Assembly (NCBI RefSeq): GCF_035917455.1
Contig: NZ_CP109078.1
Span: 7,176,001-7,240,000, forward strand
Source: Micromonospora sp. NBC_01796
GTDB taxonomy: Bacteria; Actinomycetota; Actinomycetes; Mycobacteriales; Micromonosporaceae
Reading direction: 5' to 3'
DNA: 64,000 nucleotides
Below, one piece after another: positions 8,958 through 16,048 of this stretch. A model generated the notes under the pieces. It searched no databases and was not told the origin of the DNA. It worked only from the letters and a program-made list of their open reading frames with translations. A program made the position numbers and the translations under genes. Position 1 is the first letter of the stretch; every line of letters begins with the position of its first letter.

Positions 8958-9144
8958 CCCGCCGCCCGCGCCCCGGTCGGCCCCGGTGCGGCATTGTGCC
9001 AGTTCATCGCGGTCTCTGAGTCGGTGACGGCATCTTGCCGGCGGCGCCGGTCGAATGATGAATAATTTTGCGATTTTGCCCCGACGGTCCGCGCCGCTGG
9101 CGAGGATTCAGGTGAAGGAAGACACGCTGCCTGGGGGGCAAAGC

Positions 9145-9690
9145 ATGGATTTCTCCATCGCGAAGATGGGCTATGACCAGGATCAGGTTGACTCGTGCCT
9201 GGCTGACCTGAGTGAGCGGTTGGCCAGGTTGGCGGCACCGGCGGACGTCGTCGCCGGACCCGGTGACGAGCTGATCCGGGTACGGCAGGAAGCGGCCCGG
9301 CTGCACGGCATGCTCACCGGGGGCTCGGCGGGGGATCGTGGCCCGGCGCGGATGCGCGAGCTGCTCGCCGTGGCCGAGCAGGAGGCCGCCCAGCTCCTGG
9401 CGCGAGCCCGGGGCGAGTTGACCGCGGCGCAGGAGGAGGCCCGCCAGCTCCGCGACCAGGTGTACGCGGAGGCGGTGCAGGCTCGCCGGGAGTTCGAGGC
9501 CGCGTTGCACGCCCGACGCCTGCGCGAGGAGCAGGTGGATCACATCCTCCGGGACGTGACCGTGGTCAGCGCCCCGGCGGACGACCCGGAGACCGCGCCG
9601 TCGGCCGTACCGGCCACCAGGGCGATGGCGGGGGAGGACCGGCCGGACACCGCACCGCAGGCGGAGACCCTGAACCGGGCCCAGGTGTGA
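9145..9690 (+). CDS. DivIVA-like coiled-coil protein
   Basis: 181 residues from ATG 9145, preceded by GGGGGG at good spacing; an upstream ATG at 9055 would add an atypical basic leader. The N-terminus MDFSIAKMGYDQDQVDSCL matches the DivIVA-domain start (FxxxxrGYdxxeVDxfl), followed by a long Ala/Glu/Arg-rich heptad region (residues 60-140, AEQEAAQLLARARGELTAAQEEA) and a disordered tail. DivIVA/Wag31-type proteins mark cell poles and septa and recruit wall synthesis enzymes; this short version is more likely an accessory coiled-coil. The 60 bp before it are noticeably AT-rich and probably hold the promoter. Confidence 0.72.
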   Translation: MDFSIAKMGYDQDQVDSCLADLSERLARLAAPADVVAGPGDELIRVRQEAARLHGMLTGGSAGDRGPARMRELLAVAEQEAAQLLARARGELTAAQEEARQLRDQVYAEAVQARREFEAALHARRLREEQVDHILRDVTVVSAPADDPETAPSAVPATRAMAGEDRPDTAPQAETLNRAQV

Positions 9691-9714
9691 GTCACCGCGT
9701 GGCGGCGCCGGTGC

Positions 9715-10626
9715 TCAGGCGAGTGCGGCGACGATCGTGGTCGCCCGGCTCTCGTGCTGGGCGTACGCGTCGGGGAAGGCGGAGACCTGGACCGCCTGGG
9801 CCGCGCCGCTGACACTCATCTGCTGCCAACCGGGGATCTGCAACAGGGCCTCGAAGAACGCCTGGGCCGCGTACGCCGGACGCATCAGGTCGGCGACGGC
9901 GCCCCAGCCGCTGCTGGTGCGCTGCTGGAACAGGCCCACCGAGTCGTAGTCGTACCCGGTGCCCTGGTTGGGGTAGTCCAGCGACTCCGGTAGCGCCGGG
10001 TTGGCCAGGTTGTAGAGGTTGCTCTCCTGCATCGCGGTGGCGATCGCGACGATCAGGCCCTGGCGGGGGATGCCGAGCTTGATTCCGACCTTGACGATGG
10101 CCGCGGCGTTGTCCATCTGTGCCTGGTCCAGACCGGCGACCGGCTTCGGCTTGGCCGGCTTGGTCGGCTTGCGGACCGGTGGTTTGGTCGGCGCCTTGCT
10201 CTTGGCCGGAGGGGTGGGTGTCGGTGTGGTCGCGGTCGGGCTCGGCGATAGGGGAGCCCGCTCGGCCCGGCTCGCCGCCTGCTTCTCGGCCGCCGCGGCG
10301 CGGTCGGCCAGTGCGGCGGTGTCGACCAGTGCCGCGTGCAGCGGTTGCGTCGGCGTGGTGGCCGCGCGCGACTCGGTGAACGCGACGAATCCGAGGCAGC
10401 AGGTGATCCCGGTGACCAGGGTCAGCCGTACCGGGGTGGAGGCGACGGCGGACCTGATCCGGGACGAGGACTTTTCCCCATCGCGAGCGGTGGAGCGCCG
10501 AAGCGGATTCCGTCGGGCGGGGGTGCGGTGCCGGCCAGTTAGCCGGTCGTCCGATGGCGGCTCGGCCGAACGGATGGGTTGGGCTTTGCTGGTCGACTCA
10601 CGCTTCACCTCGTCGTTGGGATGCAC
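9715..10626 (-). CDS. Membrane-anchored lysozyme-like cell-wall protein
   Basis: 303 residues. A basic cytoplasmic segment (1-65) precedes one membrane helix (about 67-87, LTLVTGITCCLGFVAF), an Ala-rich stretch, a Pro/Lys/Thr linker (about 125-165) and a C-terminal globular domain (about 170-303) with AIATAMQESNLYNL, DSVGLFQQRTSSGWG and VQVSAFPDAYAQHE. This domain is shared with the three secreted proteins at 38-45 kb. The Glu in MQES sits where SLT/goose-type lysozymes have their catalytic acid, so peptidoglycan cleavage is a reasonable inference. Its TM anchor and long linker would reach into the wall. Confidence 0.72.
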   Translation of the reverse strand: MHPNDEVKRESTSKAQPIRSAEPPSDDRLTGRHRTPARRNPLRRSTARDGEKSSSRIRSAVASTPVRLTLVTGITCCLGFVAFTESRAATTPTQPLHAALVDTAALADRAAAAEKQAASRAERAPLSPSPTATTPTPTPPAKSKAPTKPPVRKPTKPAKPKPVAGLDQAQMDNAAAIVKVGIKLGIPRQGLIVAIATAMQESNLYNLANPALPESLDYPNQGTGYDYDSVGLFQQRTSSGWGAVADLMRPAYAAQAFFEALLQIPGWQQMSVSGAAQAVQVSAFPDAYAQHESRATTIVAALA

Positions 10627-10912
10627 CCGCCGAGGCTAGGTAATGCCGTAGGCCCGTGGGAAGCCCGGTGCGGTGGCGTGCGCCACAGTTTTGCCTGGTC
10701 AGCCGGTCATCGGACGGCAGCCCAGGGCGGCCGGGCGCGAATGCCTCAAGACCGGCATATCCGTCGTGTCCGTTCTGGTGGGGTCACCCGACGCAATCGC
10801 CCACCGTGTCGTCGTGATCCACGCCGGGTTGGCGTACTCGCACGTTCGGCTGATGTCGAGATAGACCGAACGGGGTTGCCGTACCGATCCGGACGGCCGA
10901 TCGAAGGCTGCC
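10627..10912. other. Intergenic region, about 290 bp
   Basis: It carries the promoter side of the lysozyme-like gene to its left and the trailer of the MFS gene to its right. A 63-codon open frame at 10673-10864 has no ribosome site or protein-like composition. I see nothing else supportable. Confidence 0.4.
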
Positions 10913-10958
10913 GACCCCCTGACCGGTCGCCCGCGCGCGGGCGACCGGTCAGGGGGTC
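10913..10958. terminator. 46-bp perfect palindrome over the MFS stop codon
   Basis: An uninterrupted inverted repeat (half-site GACCCCCTGACCGGTCGCCC plus CGC) spans 46 bp and contains the TGA of the MFS gene (10949-10951). As RNA it would make a very stable hairpin ending transcription from the right; part of the stem is translated. Confidence 0.65.
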
Positions 10959-12241
10959 GCCGCGAGCGGCTCGTCCACCCGCGCACGCTCCGGACGCGTC
11001 CGGCGGATCGGCGTACGCAGTGCGCTCGCGACGACCGCGAGGCTGGCGCCCCCGGCGAGCAGGAACACCCAGGCCGTGCCCCAGCGGGCCGCCGCGACCG
11101 TCAGCAGTGCCGCGCCGAGCGGGCCGGGGGCGGTGTGGATGGTCCAGAAGGCCGAGGTGACCCGGCCGAGCAGCGGGTCCGGGGTGACCTCCTGCCGCAG
11201 CGACATCGAGCAGATGCCGGCCACGCTCGTACCGAACACCACCACGGTGACGAGGGCCGCCACCGTACGGGCGTCGCCGGGAAGCCCGAGCGCGGCGGCG
11301 CCCAGCCCCACGATCCCGAGCGCGGCGAGTGTGTACGAGCCGATCCAGCAGACCCCGAAGCCGAGCCGGCGCCGGGCCGGGGCAACCAGGAGCGCGGCGG
11401 CGATGGTGCCGAGCGCGGCCACCGCGAGCACGTAGCCCACCGTCCGGTCGGACCGGGCGAGGTCGTGTTTGAGGTGGTAGATGTACAGGTCGGTGAGGCC
11501 GAAGGTCAGGAAGGTGAGCAGCGCCAGCCGTCCGGTCAACGCCCGCAGCACCGGCTGGCGCCGGAGGAACCGGGCGCCGACCAGCAGGTCGTCCCAGCCC
11601 GGTCGGCTCCGGGTGCGGGTCGATCCGCCCTCGTCCGGCGTCGGTCCGGCGCGCCGGAAACGGACCAGGCACAGGCCGAGGGCGTTGACGGCGAAGGTGG
11701 CGGCGTCCACCCCGATCGCGGCGGTCGGCCCGAGCAGGGCGGAGAGGCCACCGGCGAGCATCGGGCCGACCACTCCGGCGGCGGCGTAGCTGGCGAAGAG
11801 CCGGCCGTTCGCCTCGGTGATCCGGGACGCCGGCACCAGGTTCGGCACCGCGCTGGCGTACCCGACCTGGAAGACCATCGCCACCGCACTGCCCAGCGGC
11901 ATCACCACGTACAGCAGCCACAGTTGCGGGGAGAACAACCACACCAGCGGGATCAGCGCGTAGAGCAGCGCGCGTACGGCGTCGCACCAGATCAGCAACG
12001 TACGGCGGTCGACCCGGTCGACCAGCACCCCGGCGCCGATCCCGGCGACGATCGCCGCCGCCCCGGCCACCCCGGTGAGCAGCCCCATCTGGGTGACCGA
12101 TCCGGTGGCGTCGAGTACCAGCAGCGGGATGGCGACGTACGAGAACGAGGCGCCGCCCACCGAGAGGGTCTGTACCACCCAGAAGATGGTGAAGTTGTGG
12201 TCGCGCCACAGTGGCCGGTCGTCCGGATCCGCCGCCGTCAC
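10949..12241 (-). CDS. MFS transporter, 12-TM
   Basis: 430 residues with about 12 hydrophobic helices and the MFS loop motif GVLVDRVDRRTLLIWCDAVRA between TM2 and TM3. The protein resembles the enterobactin-exporter/drug-efflux branch (WRDHNFTIFWVVQTLSVGG start). Its start codon overlaps the stop of the upstream ClpN-HTH regulator by 4 bp, so the two are co-translated and the pump is probably the regulated output. Substrate unknown; export of a small toxic molecule is the usual role. A long palindrome covers its stop. Confidence 0.88.
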   Translation of the reverse strand: MTAADPDDRPLWRDHNFTIFWVVQTLSVGGASFSYVAIPLLVLDATGSVTQMGLLTGVAGAAAIVAGIGAGVLVDRVDRRTLLIWCDAVRALLYALIPLVWLFSPQLWLLYVVMPLGSAVAMVFQVGYASAVPNLVPASRITEANGRLFASYAAAGVVGPMLAGGLSALLGPTAAIGVDAATFAVNALGLCLVRFRRAGPTPDEGGSTRTRSRPGWDDLLVGARFLRRQPVLRALTGRLALLTFLTFGLTDLYIYHLKHDLARSDRTVGYVLAVAALGTIAAALLVAPARRRLGFGVCWIGSYTLAALGIVGLGAAALGLPGDARTVAALVTVVVFGTSVAGICSMSLRQEVTPDPLLGRVTSAFWTIHTAPGPLGAALLTVAAARWGTAWVFLLAGGASLAVVASALRTPIRRTRPERARVDEPLAATP

Positions 12242-12972
12242 CCGCCCGACCCCCCGGCCTGCTCCCGGGCGTACGCCTCGATGACCCAGTTCTCCACCCG
12301 GTCGCGGGTGACGCCCAGTGCGACCAGGACCCGCGCACCCGGCTCGTCCGGGTCCCGGAGGAGCCCGAGCAGCAGGTGTTCCGTTCCGACATAGTTGTGT
12401 CCCAGGCGCAGCGCCTCCTGGAAGGTCAGGTCCCGTACCCGCCGGGCGCCGGGGGAGAGCACGGGTGGGGTGCGTCGGGGTGCGGTGGCCGGCTCCAGGG
12501 TCGCCCTGGTCGCCGCCCCGACGGTCTCCACCGGTACGCCCAACCCCACCAGCGCCCGTACGGCCAGGCCGTCCGGCTCGTGCAGCAGGCCGAGGAGCAG
12601 GTGCGCGCCGGTGATCTCCTCGTGGCCGATCCGGTGGGCCTCCGCCTCCGCCTGCCGCACCACGTGTTGCGCCCGATCGGTGAAACGGGCGTAGACGCCG
12701 GGTGGCAGGAGTTCCCCGCTGTCCGCCCGTTTGACCACGAACCTCTTCTGCGCCGCCTGTTTGCTCACCCCCATCCGTTCACCGATCTCGCTCCAGGACG
12801 CCCCGGACCGACGCGCCTCGTCGACGAAGTGGCCGATCAGGTGGTCCGCCACCTCGGCGAGATACTCGGCGACCAGGGTGGAGTCCGACAGGTGAACGAG
12901 TGCGGACGCGTCGGGACGCCGGCTGACCACGTACGCGATCAGTTCGTCGAGTCGCGCGGGCGGTTGGTTCAT
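12238..12972 (-). CDS. HTH regulator with double Clp-N domain
   Basis: 244 residues. Residues 1-80 contain an HTH (ASWSEIGERMGVSKQAAQKRF, about 57-77). Two Clp N-terminal repeats follow: about 90-150 (ARFTDRAQHVVRQAEAEAHR, THLLLGLL-like) and about 170-235 (EALRLGHNYVGTEHLLLGLL). In ClpA/ClpC this domain binds substrates or adaptors; here there is no AAA+ motor, so it may act as a ligand- or stress-sensing module. Two perfect dyads lie just upstream of its start, pointing to autoregulation, and an MFS pump is co-translated. A repressor of an efflux operon is the simplest reading. Confidence 0.8.
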   Translation of the reverse strand: MNQPPARLDELIAYVVSRRPDASALVHLSDSTLVAEYLAEVADHLIGHFVDEARRSGASWSEIGERMGVSKQAAQKRFVVKRADSGELLPPGVYARFTDRAQHVVRQAEAEAHRIGHEEITGAHLLLGLLHEPDGLAVRALVGLGVPVETVGAATRATLEPATAPRRTPPVLSPGARRVRDLTFQEALRLGHNYVGTEHLLLGLLRDPDEPGARVLVALGVTRDRVENWVIEAYAREQAGGSGG

Positions 12973-12974
12973 CG

Positions 12975-13020
12975 GTCAACCATAGGTTGACGCGGACCTC
13001 AGGGTCAACCACTGGTTGAC
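12975..13020. promoter_or_regulatory. Paired 17-bp operators GTCAACC-N3-GGTTGAC
   Basis: Two dyads, GTCAACCATAGGTTGAC at 12975-12991 and GTCAACCACTGGTTGAC at 13004-13020, share identical 7-bp arms with 3-bp spacers and lie 29 bp apart centre to centre. They begin 3 bp upstream of the ClpN-HTH start and lie just before the divergent gene, so they could control both. A homodimeric HTH protein, most likely the adjacent one, is the expected ligand. Confidence 0.65.
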
Positions 13021-13072
13021 GATTTACCCGGCGGGCGCGGGTGCCGGCTCGCGGACGGCGACCTCCGATACG

Positions 13073-14032
13073 ATGCCGGTGGTGACCGCGAGCGAGACGA
13101 ACCCGGCCGATCCGGCCCCGGCCCCACCTCCGCCACGGCGGCGTGGGCTGCTCCTCGCCCTGGCGGCGGTCGCCTTGGCCGCGCTCATCGCCGGTCATCG
13201 CCTGATCCCCAACATCGCCGGAGTCGGCAGTCTGGTCGACAGCGGCCTGCCCTTCCTCGGCCTCGGCATCCCGGTCCTGGCGCTCGCCGCCCTGCTGCGG
13301 CGATCCCGCACCGCCCTGCTGGCGGTGCTGGTGCCGCTGGTGGTCTGGGCGGTCATGTTCGGTACGGCCTGGTTGCCCGCAGGTGCCGGCGGGACGGTCG
13401 CGCTCCGGGTGGCCAGCCAGAACCTGAGGATCGGCAATCCCGACCCGGTGGCGACGGTGACCGCGCTCGCCGAAACCGAACCCGACCTGATCGGGCTTCA
13501 GGAGGTGGGCGGGGAGGTCCAGGGCTCGGCCGCCGGGGCACTGCGGGACCGCTATCCGTACCGGGCCGCCGAATCCACCGTCGCTCTCTGGAGCCGGTTC
13601 CCGATCCGGGACAATGCGGGCGTGGACACCGGAATGGGATGGAACAGGGCGCTGCGTGCCGTGGTGGAGGCCCCCCAGGGCGACGTCACCGTCTACGTCG
13701 TCCACCTCGGGTCCGCCCGCGCGGGGGACACCGCGACCCGTGACCACACCGTCGACATGCTGGCCACCGCGCTGCGACAGGACCCCGCGCAGCGGCTGAT
13801 CGTGCTGGGTGACTTCAACACGGCGAGCACGGACAGGGCCATCTCGCCCCTGACCGACCTGCTCGCCGACGCCCAGGCCGACGCCGGGCGCGGTCTGGGG
13901 TTCACCTGGCCGGCGGCGCTCCCGCTCACCCGACCCGACCATGTCCTCTACCGGGGCCTCACCGCCGCGTCGGCCGGCGTGGTCCGGACCCCGGCCAGCG
14001 ACCACCGCGCGGTCACCGCCGGTTTCCGCTGA
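13073..14032 (+). CDS. Membrane-anchored endonuclease/exonuclease/phosphatase family protein
   Basis: 319 residues from ATG 13073; a TTG at 13016 would place the start inside an operator and is unlikely. Residues 25-110 hold about three hydrophobic helices; the EEP catalytic domain follows (about 118-319) with SQNLRIGN, GLQEVGGE (metal-binding Glu), VVHLGSA, LGDFNTAS (Asp-x-Asn) and terminal SDHRAV (Asp-His). Members hydrolyse phosphodiesters in nucleic acids, lipids or inositol phosphates; the outward catalytic domain here would act at the cell surface. It is divergent from the ClpN-HTH gene and lies next to its operators. Confidence 0.82.
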   Translation: MPVVTASETNPADPAPAPPPPRRRGLLLALAAVALAALIAGHRLIPNIAGVGSLVDSGLPFLGLGIPVLALAALLRRSRTALLAVLVPLVVWAVMFGTAWLPAGAGGTVALRVASQNLRIGNPDPVATVTALAETEPDLIGLQEVGGEVQGSAAGALRDRYPYRAAESTVALWSRFPIRDNAGVDTGMGWNRALRAVVEAPQGDVTVYVVHLGSARAGDTATRDHTVDMLATALRQDPAQRLIVLGDFNTASTDRAISPLTDLLADAQADAGRGLGFTWPAALPLTRPDHVLYRGLTAASAGVVRTPASDHRAVTAGFR

Positions 14033-14097
14033 CCGCCGGCCCCGCACGCGGAGCGGTCACGGTGCCAGTGACGTCCGCCGCTGCGCCGCTCAGCGCT

Positions 14098-14149
14098 GGT
14101 GGTGTCCGGTCGCGGCGGTCGGCGGTGGTGTCCGGTCGCGGCGGTCAGC
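14098..14149. repeat. 26-bp tandem duplication
   Basis: Two consecutive 26-bp units starting GGTGGTGTCCGGTCGCGGCG differ by one base (GGC versus AGC at the end). The second unit contains the OsmC stop codon (14145-14147). It fills the space between the convergent phosphatase and OsmC genes. Confidence 0.8.
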
Positions 14150-14564
14150 GGTCGGCGGAGGTCGCCGGGGTCACGGTGAGGGTGTGCCGGCCGCCGCCGT
14201 TGCCGGAGAAGGGCCAAAGCCGGTCGGCGCGGTCGGCGAGCTTCGCCAACTGCTGCCGGGTCAGCCCCACCGCGGCGATGCTCGCCCGTACGTCGGCGTG
14301 GTAACAGCCGTCCGGGTCGCGGCCGAGTCGGGCCTGCGCCCGTACCTGGACCGTGTGCGCCTCGTCCGTGACCGACGTCGCCGCCTCGACGGCGGCGTGA
14401 TGCAGACAGGCGGCAAACGCCGCGGCGAGTAGTTCTTCCGGCGCCAGCCCGTTGCAGTGCGGGGCGAGCGGGGAGGCGAGCGCGGTCGACAGCTTCCCGT
14501 CGCCGGTACGCAACTGCCCGCCCGCCGCGGTCGCCGTGGCCTCGCGAACCCACGAATCCGACAT
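14145..14564 (-). CDS. OsmC/Ohr family protein lacking the resolving cysteine
   Basis: 139 residues from ATG 14564, which follows AGGGGG. The OsmC fold is recognisable: PEELLAAAFAACLHHA with peroxidatic-type C53, then the second motif LADRADRLWPFSGN. In Ohr/OsmC peroxidases that second motif normally reads CP with the resolving cysteine; here W117 replaces it. C37 and C87 are the only other cysteines. Family members reduce organic hydroperoxides using paired thiols and lipoyl or thioredoxin reductants, so this protein may be a one-cysteine variant or non-catalytic. Confidence 0.82.
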   Translation of the reverse strand: MSDSWVREATATAAGGQLRTGDGKLSTALASPLAPHCNGLAPEELLAAAFAACLHHAAVEAATSVTDEAHTVQVRAQARLGRDPDGCYHADVRASIAAVGLTRQQLAKLADRADRLWPFSGNGGGRHTLTVTPATSADR

Positions 14565-14715
14565 CGCGTACCCCCTGTCGCTCCCCGCCGGGCTACCCGG
14601 CCGACACGCCGTAAAACACGCTCCGGCGCACGGGCCGGTCGGCGTCGAGCTATCGGCGGTCCCGGGCGGATGCCGGCGCTGGCCCCGACATCGGTCGGTG
14701 ACTATGGTGTGGCGC

Positions 14716-15384
14716 ATGCGTACCACCGCGGGCCGTGTACTCGCCGCCCTCGCCGTGATCCTGTTCGGGCTGACCCTGCCCCTGCTCTCGGCGCAGTCCG
14801 CCGGGGCCGCGCAGGCGACCCTGCGGCAGAGCGATCCGTCGGCGGACCAGACCATCGCGCGGCTGCCCGAGGTGATCACGCTGGTGTTCGACGAGTCCCC
14901 GTCCGAGGTGAAGATCACCGTCGTCGGACCGGACGGGGTGGACGTGGTGTCGTCGCCGCCGAACATCCGGGGTGTCGGCGTACGTCAACCGGTCCGGGCG
15001 GGCGCCGCCGGGCGTTACACCGTGAGCTACGAGATGTCACCGGTCACCGGGCCGCCCGCCGTCGGCAGCTTCAGCTTCACCGTGACCGAGGGCGGTACCG
15101 CGCCCGCGCCCAGCGGTGCCGCCCCGCCGCCGCCCGCCGCGAACCCGCCGGCTCCCACCGCCACGGCCACTACCGGACCGGTGCCCACCGTCACCGGCAC
15201 CGCCCCGGCCGCCGAGCCTGCGGCCACCATCACCGGTACGCCACCGTCTGCCACCGCGATCCGCGACTCCGACGGGACCTCCTCGCGTCCCCTGGTCTTC
15301 GTGCTCGGCCTGCTGGGCGTGGCCATCGTCGTCACCGCGGTCGTGCTGGGCCTGCGGATCCGGGCCCGCCGCAGCGCCGGCTGA
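14716..15384 (+). CDS. Secreted, membrane-anchored CopC-like domain protein
   Basis: 222 residues from ATG 14716. Signal peptide (1 to about 33, ending SAGAAQA), a CopC/YobA-type beta-sandwich (about 34-125, ATLRQSDPSADQTI to FSFTVTEG), a Pro/Ala/Thr linker (126-185), and a C-terminal helix (about 193-215) with a basic stop-transfer tail. CopC domains bind periplasmic copper through an N-terminal histidine generated by signal cleavage; here the mature start is AQATL without that histidine, so copper binding is questionable. It is divergent from the OsmC gene with 150 bp between. Confidence 0.78.
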   Translation: MRTTAGRVLAALAVILFGLTLPLLSAQSAGAAQATLRQSDPSADQTIARLPEVITLVFDESPSEVKITVVGPDGVDVVSSPPNIRGVGVRQPVRAGAAGRYTVSYEMSPVTGPPAVGSFSFTVTEGGTAPAPSGAAPPPPAANPPAPTATATTGPVPTVTGTAPAAEPAATITGTPPSATAIRDSDGTSSRPLVFVLGLLGVAIVVTAVVLGLRIRARRSAG

Positions 15385-15741
15385 CCCGGGCGACCGCCCC
15401 GCGGTCCGTACCCGGTCCGGCGTGAGCGGGCGGGTGCCGGATCCGGGGCGAGGCACGACTGGCGGTGTTCGCCGCCGCCCTGCGATCGCCCCGCCCAGCG
15501 GCTGTCCACCCAGCGGTCACCCCGCCCTGCGGTTGCCCGCCCCGCGGTGTCGCGCCGCCGCACCCGTGGCTGCCGTAGTCGCTCGCGCCGCGCTCCCGTC
15601 CACCGAGGCGACCGGTGCCACCGGTGTCGAACCCCCGCCGGATACGTCCCGGCCCCGGTGCCGGCCGCGCACCGCCGTGCCCTCTCGATCCACTACCCGC
15701 ATGTCCCGACCCGCCACTCCCGTTCGCCGGATTCGCCGGTA
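15385..15741. other. Gene-free stretch before kdp, with degenerate repeats
   Basis: No credible gene is seen here on either strand. Around 15478-15553 about five imperfect units of roughly 15-17 bp (GCCCAGCGGC..., GCCCTGCGGT..., GCCCCGCGGT...) follow one another. The remainder has no feature I can support. Confidence 0.4.
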
Positions 15742-15758
15742 CGTCAAGGGAGCGTCAA
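15742..15758 (+). promoter_or_regulatory. Candidate KdpE operator: GTCAAG direct repeats
   Basis: GTCAAG at 15742-15747 and again at 15753-15758 gives an 11-bp period, the geometry bound by OmpR/PhoB-type regulators such as KdpE. It lies about 120 bp before the first kdp reading frame. Seen directly; assignment to KdpE is inferred from position and family. Confidence 0.45.
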
Positions 15759-15878
15759 GAAGGGGCGGCCCGGCGTAGCGGGATCGTCAGAACCGCCTCC
15801 CGCTTCGGTTGATCGCGCTTCCATGGTTCTGTGCGGTCACTCACGGCCGCGATGAACCCGCGATTGAGGAGACGTTCG

Positions 15879-15962
15879 GTGATCGACGTCGTGTTCGTGC
15901 TGCTGACAGTGGGACTGTTCGCGGCCCTTGCCCTGGTGGTCCGGGCGGTGGAGCGGCTGTGA
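15879..15962 (+). CDS. 27-aa membrane micro-protein at the head of kdp
   Basis: GTG 15879 has a GAGGAG site 8 bp upstream. The peptide is one hydrophobic helix (starting MIDVVFVLLTVGLF, ending RAVERL), and its stop overlaps the KdpF GTG by 4 bp, so the two are translationally coupled. It looks like a KdpF-type helix and may be a second small subunit or stabiliser of the Kdp complex. Similar tiny frames precede kdpF in other actinobacteria to my knowledge, but they are often left unannotated. No functional evidence exists in the sequence beyond this context. Confidence 0.65.
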   Translation: MIDVVFVLLTVGLFAALALVVRAVERL

Positions 15963-16048
15963 ACGTGATCAACCTCGTCGGTCTGATCGTATCGGCCGCG
16001 CTGGCTGTCTTCCTGGTGGTAGCCCTCCTGTTCCCGGAGCGTTTCTAG
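15959..16048 (+). CDS. kdpF: KdpF, small subunit of the Kdp potassium ATPase
   Basis: 29 residues from GTG 15959 to TAG, overlapping the preceding micro-frame by 4 bp and abutting kdpA with no gap. A single hydrophobic helix (NLVGLIVSAALAVFLVVALL) ends in the family signature FPERF. KdpF stabilises the KdpABC complex in the membrane. Both its position and its C-terminal PERF ending identify it, although it is too short for most gene finders. Confidence 0.88.
   Translation: MNVINLVGLIVSAALAVFLVVALLFPERF

Noticed and set aside
10673-10864. 63-codon open frame in the gap beside the palindrome
   Set aside because: No ribosome site, no protein-like composition, no neighbour context.
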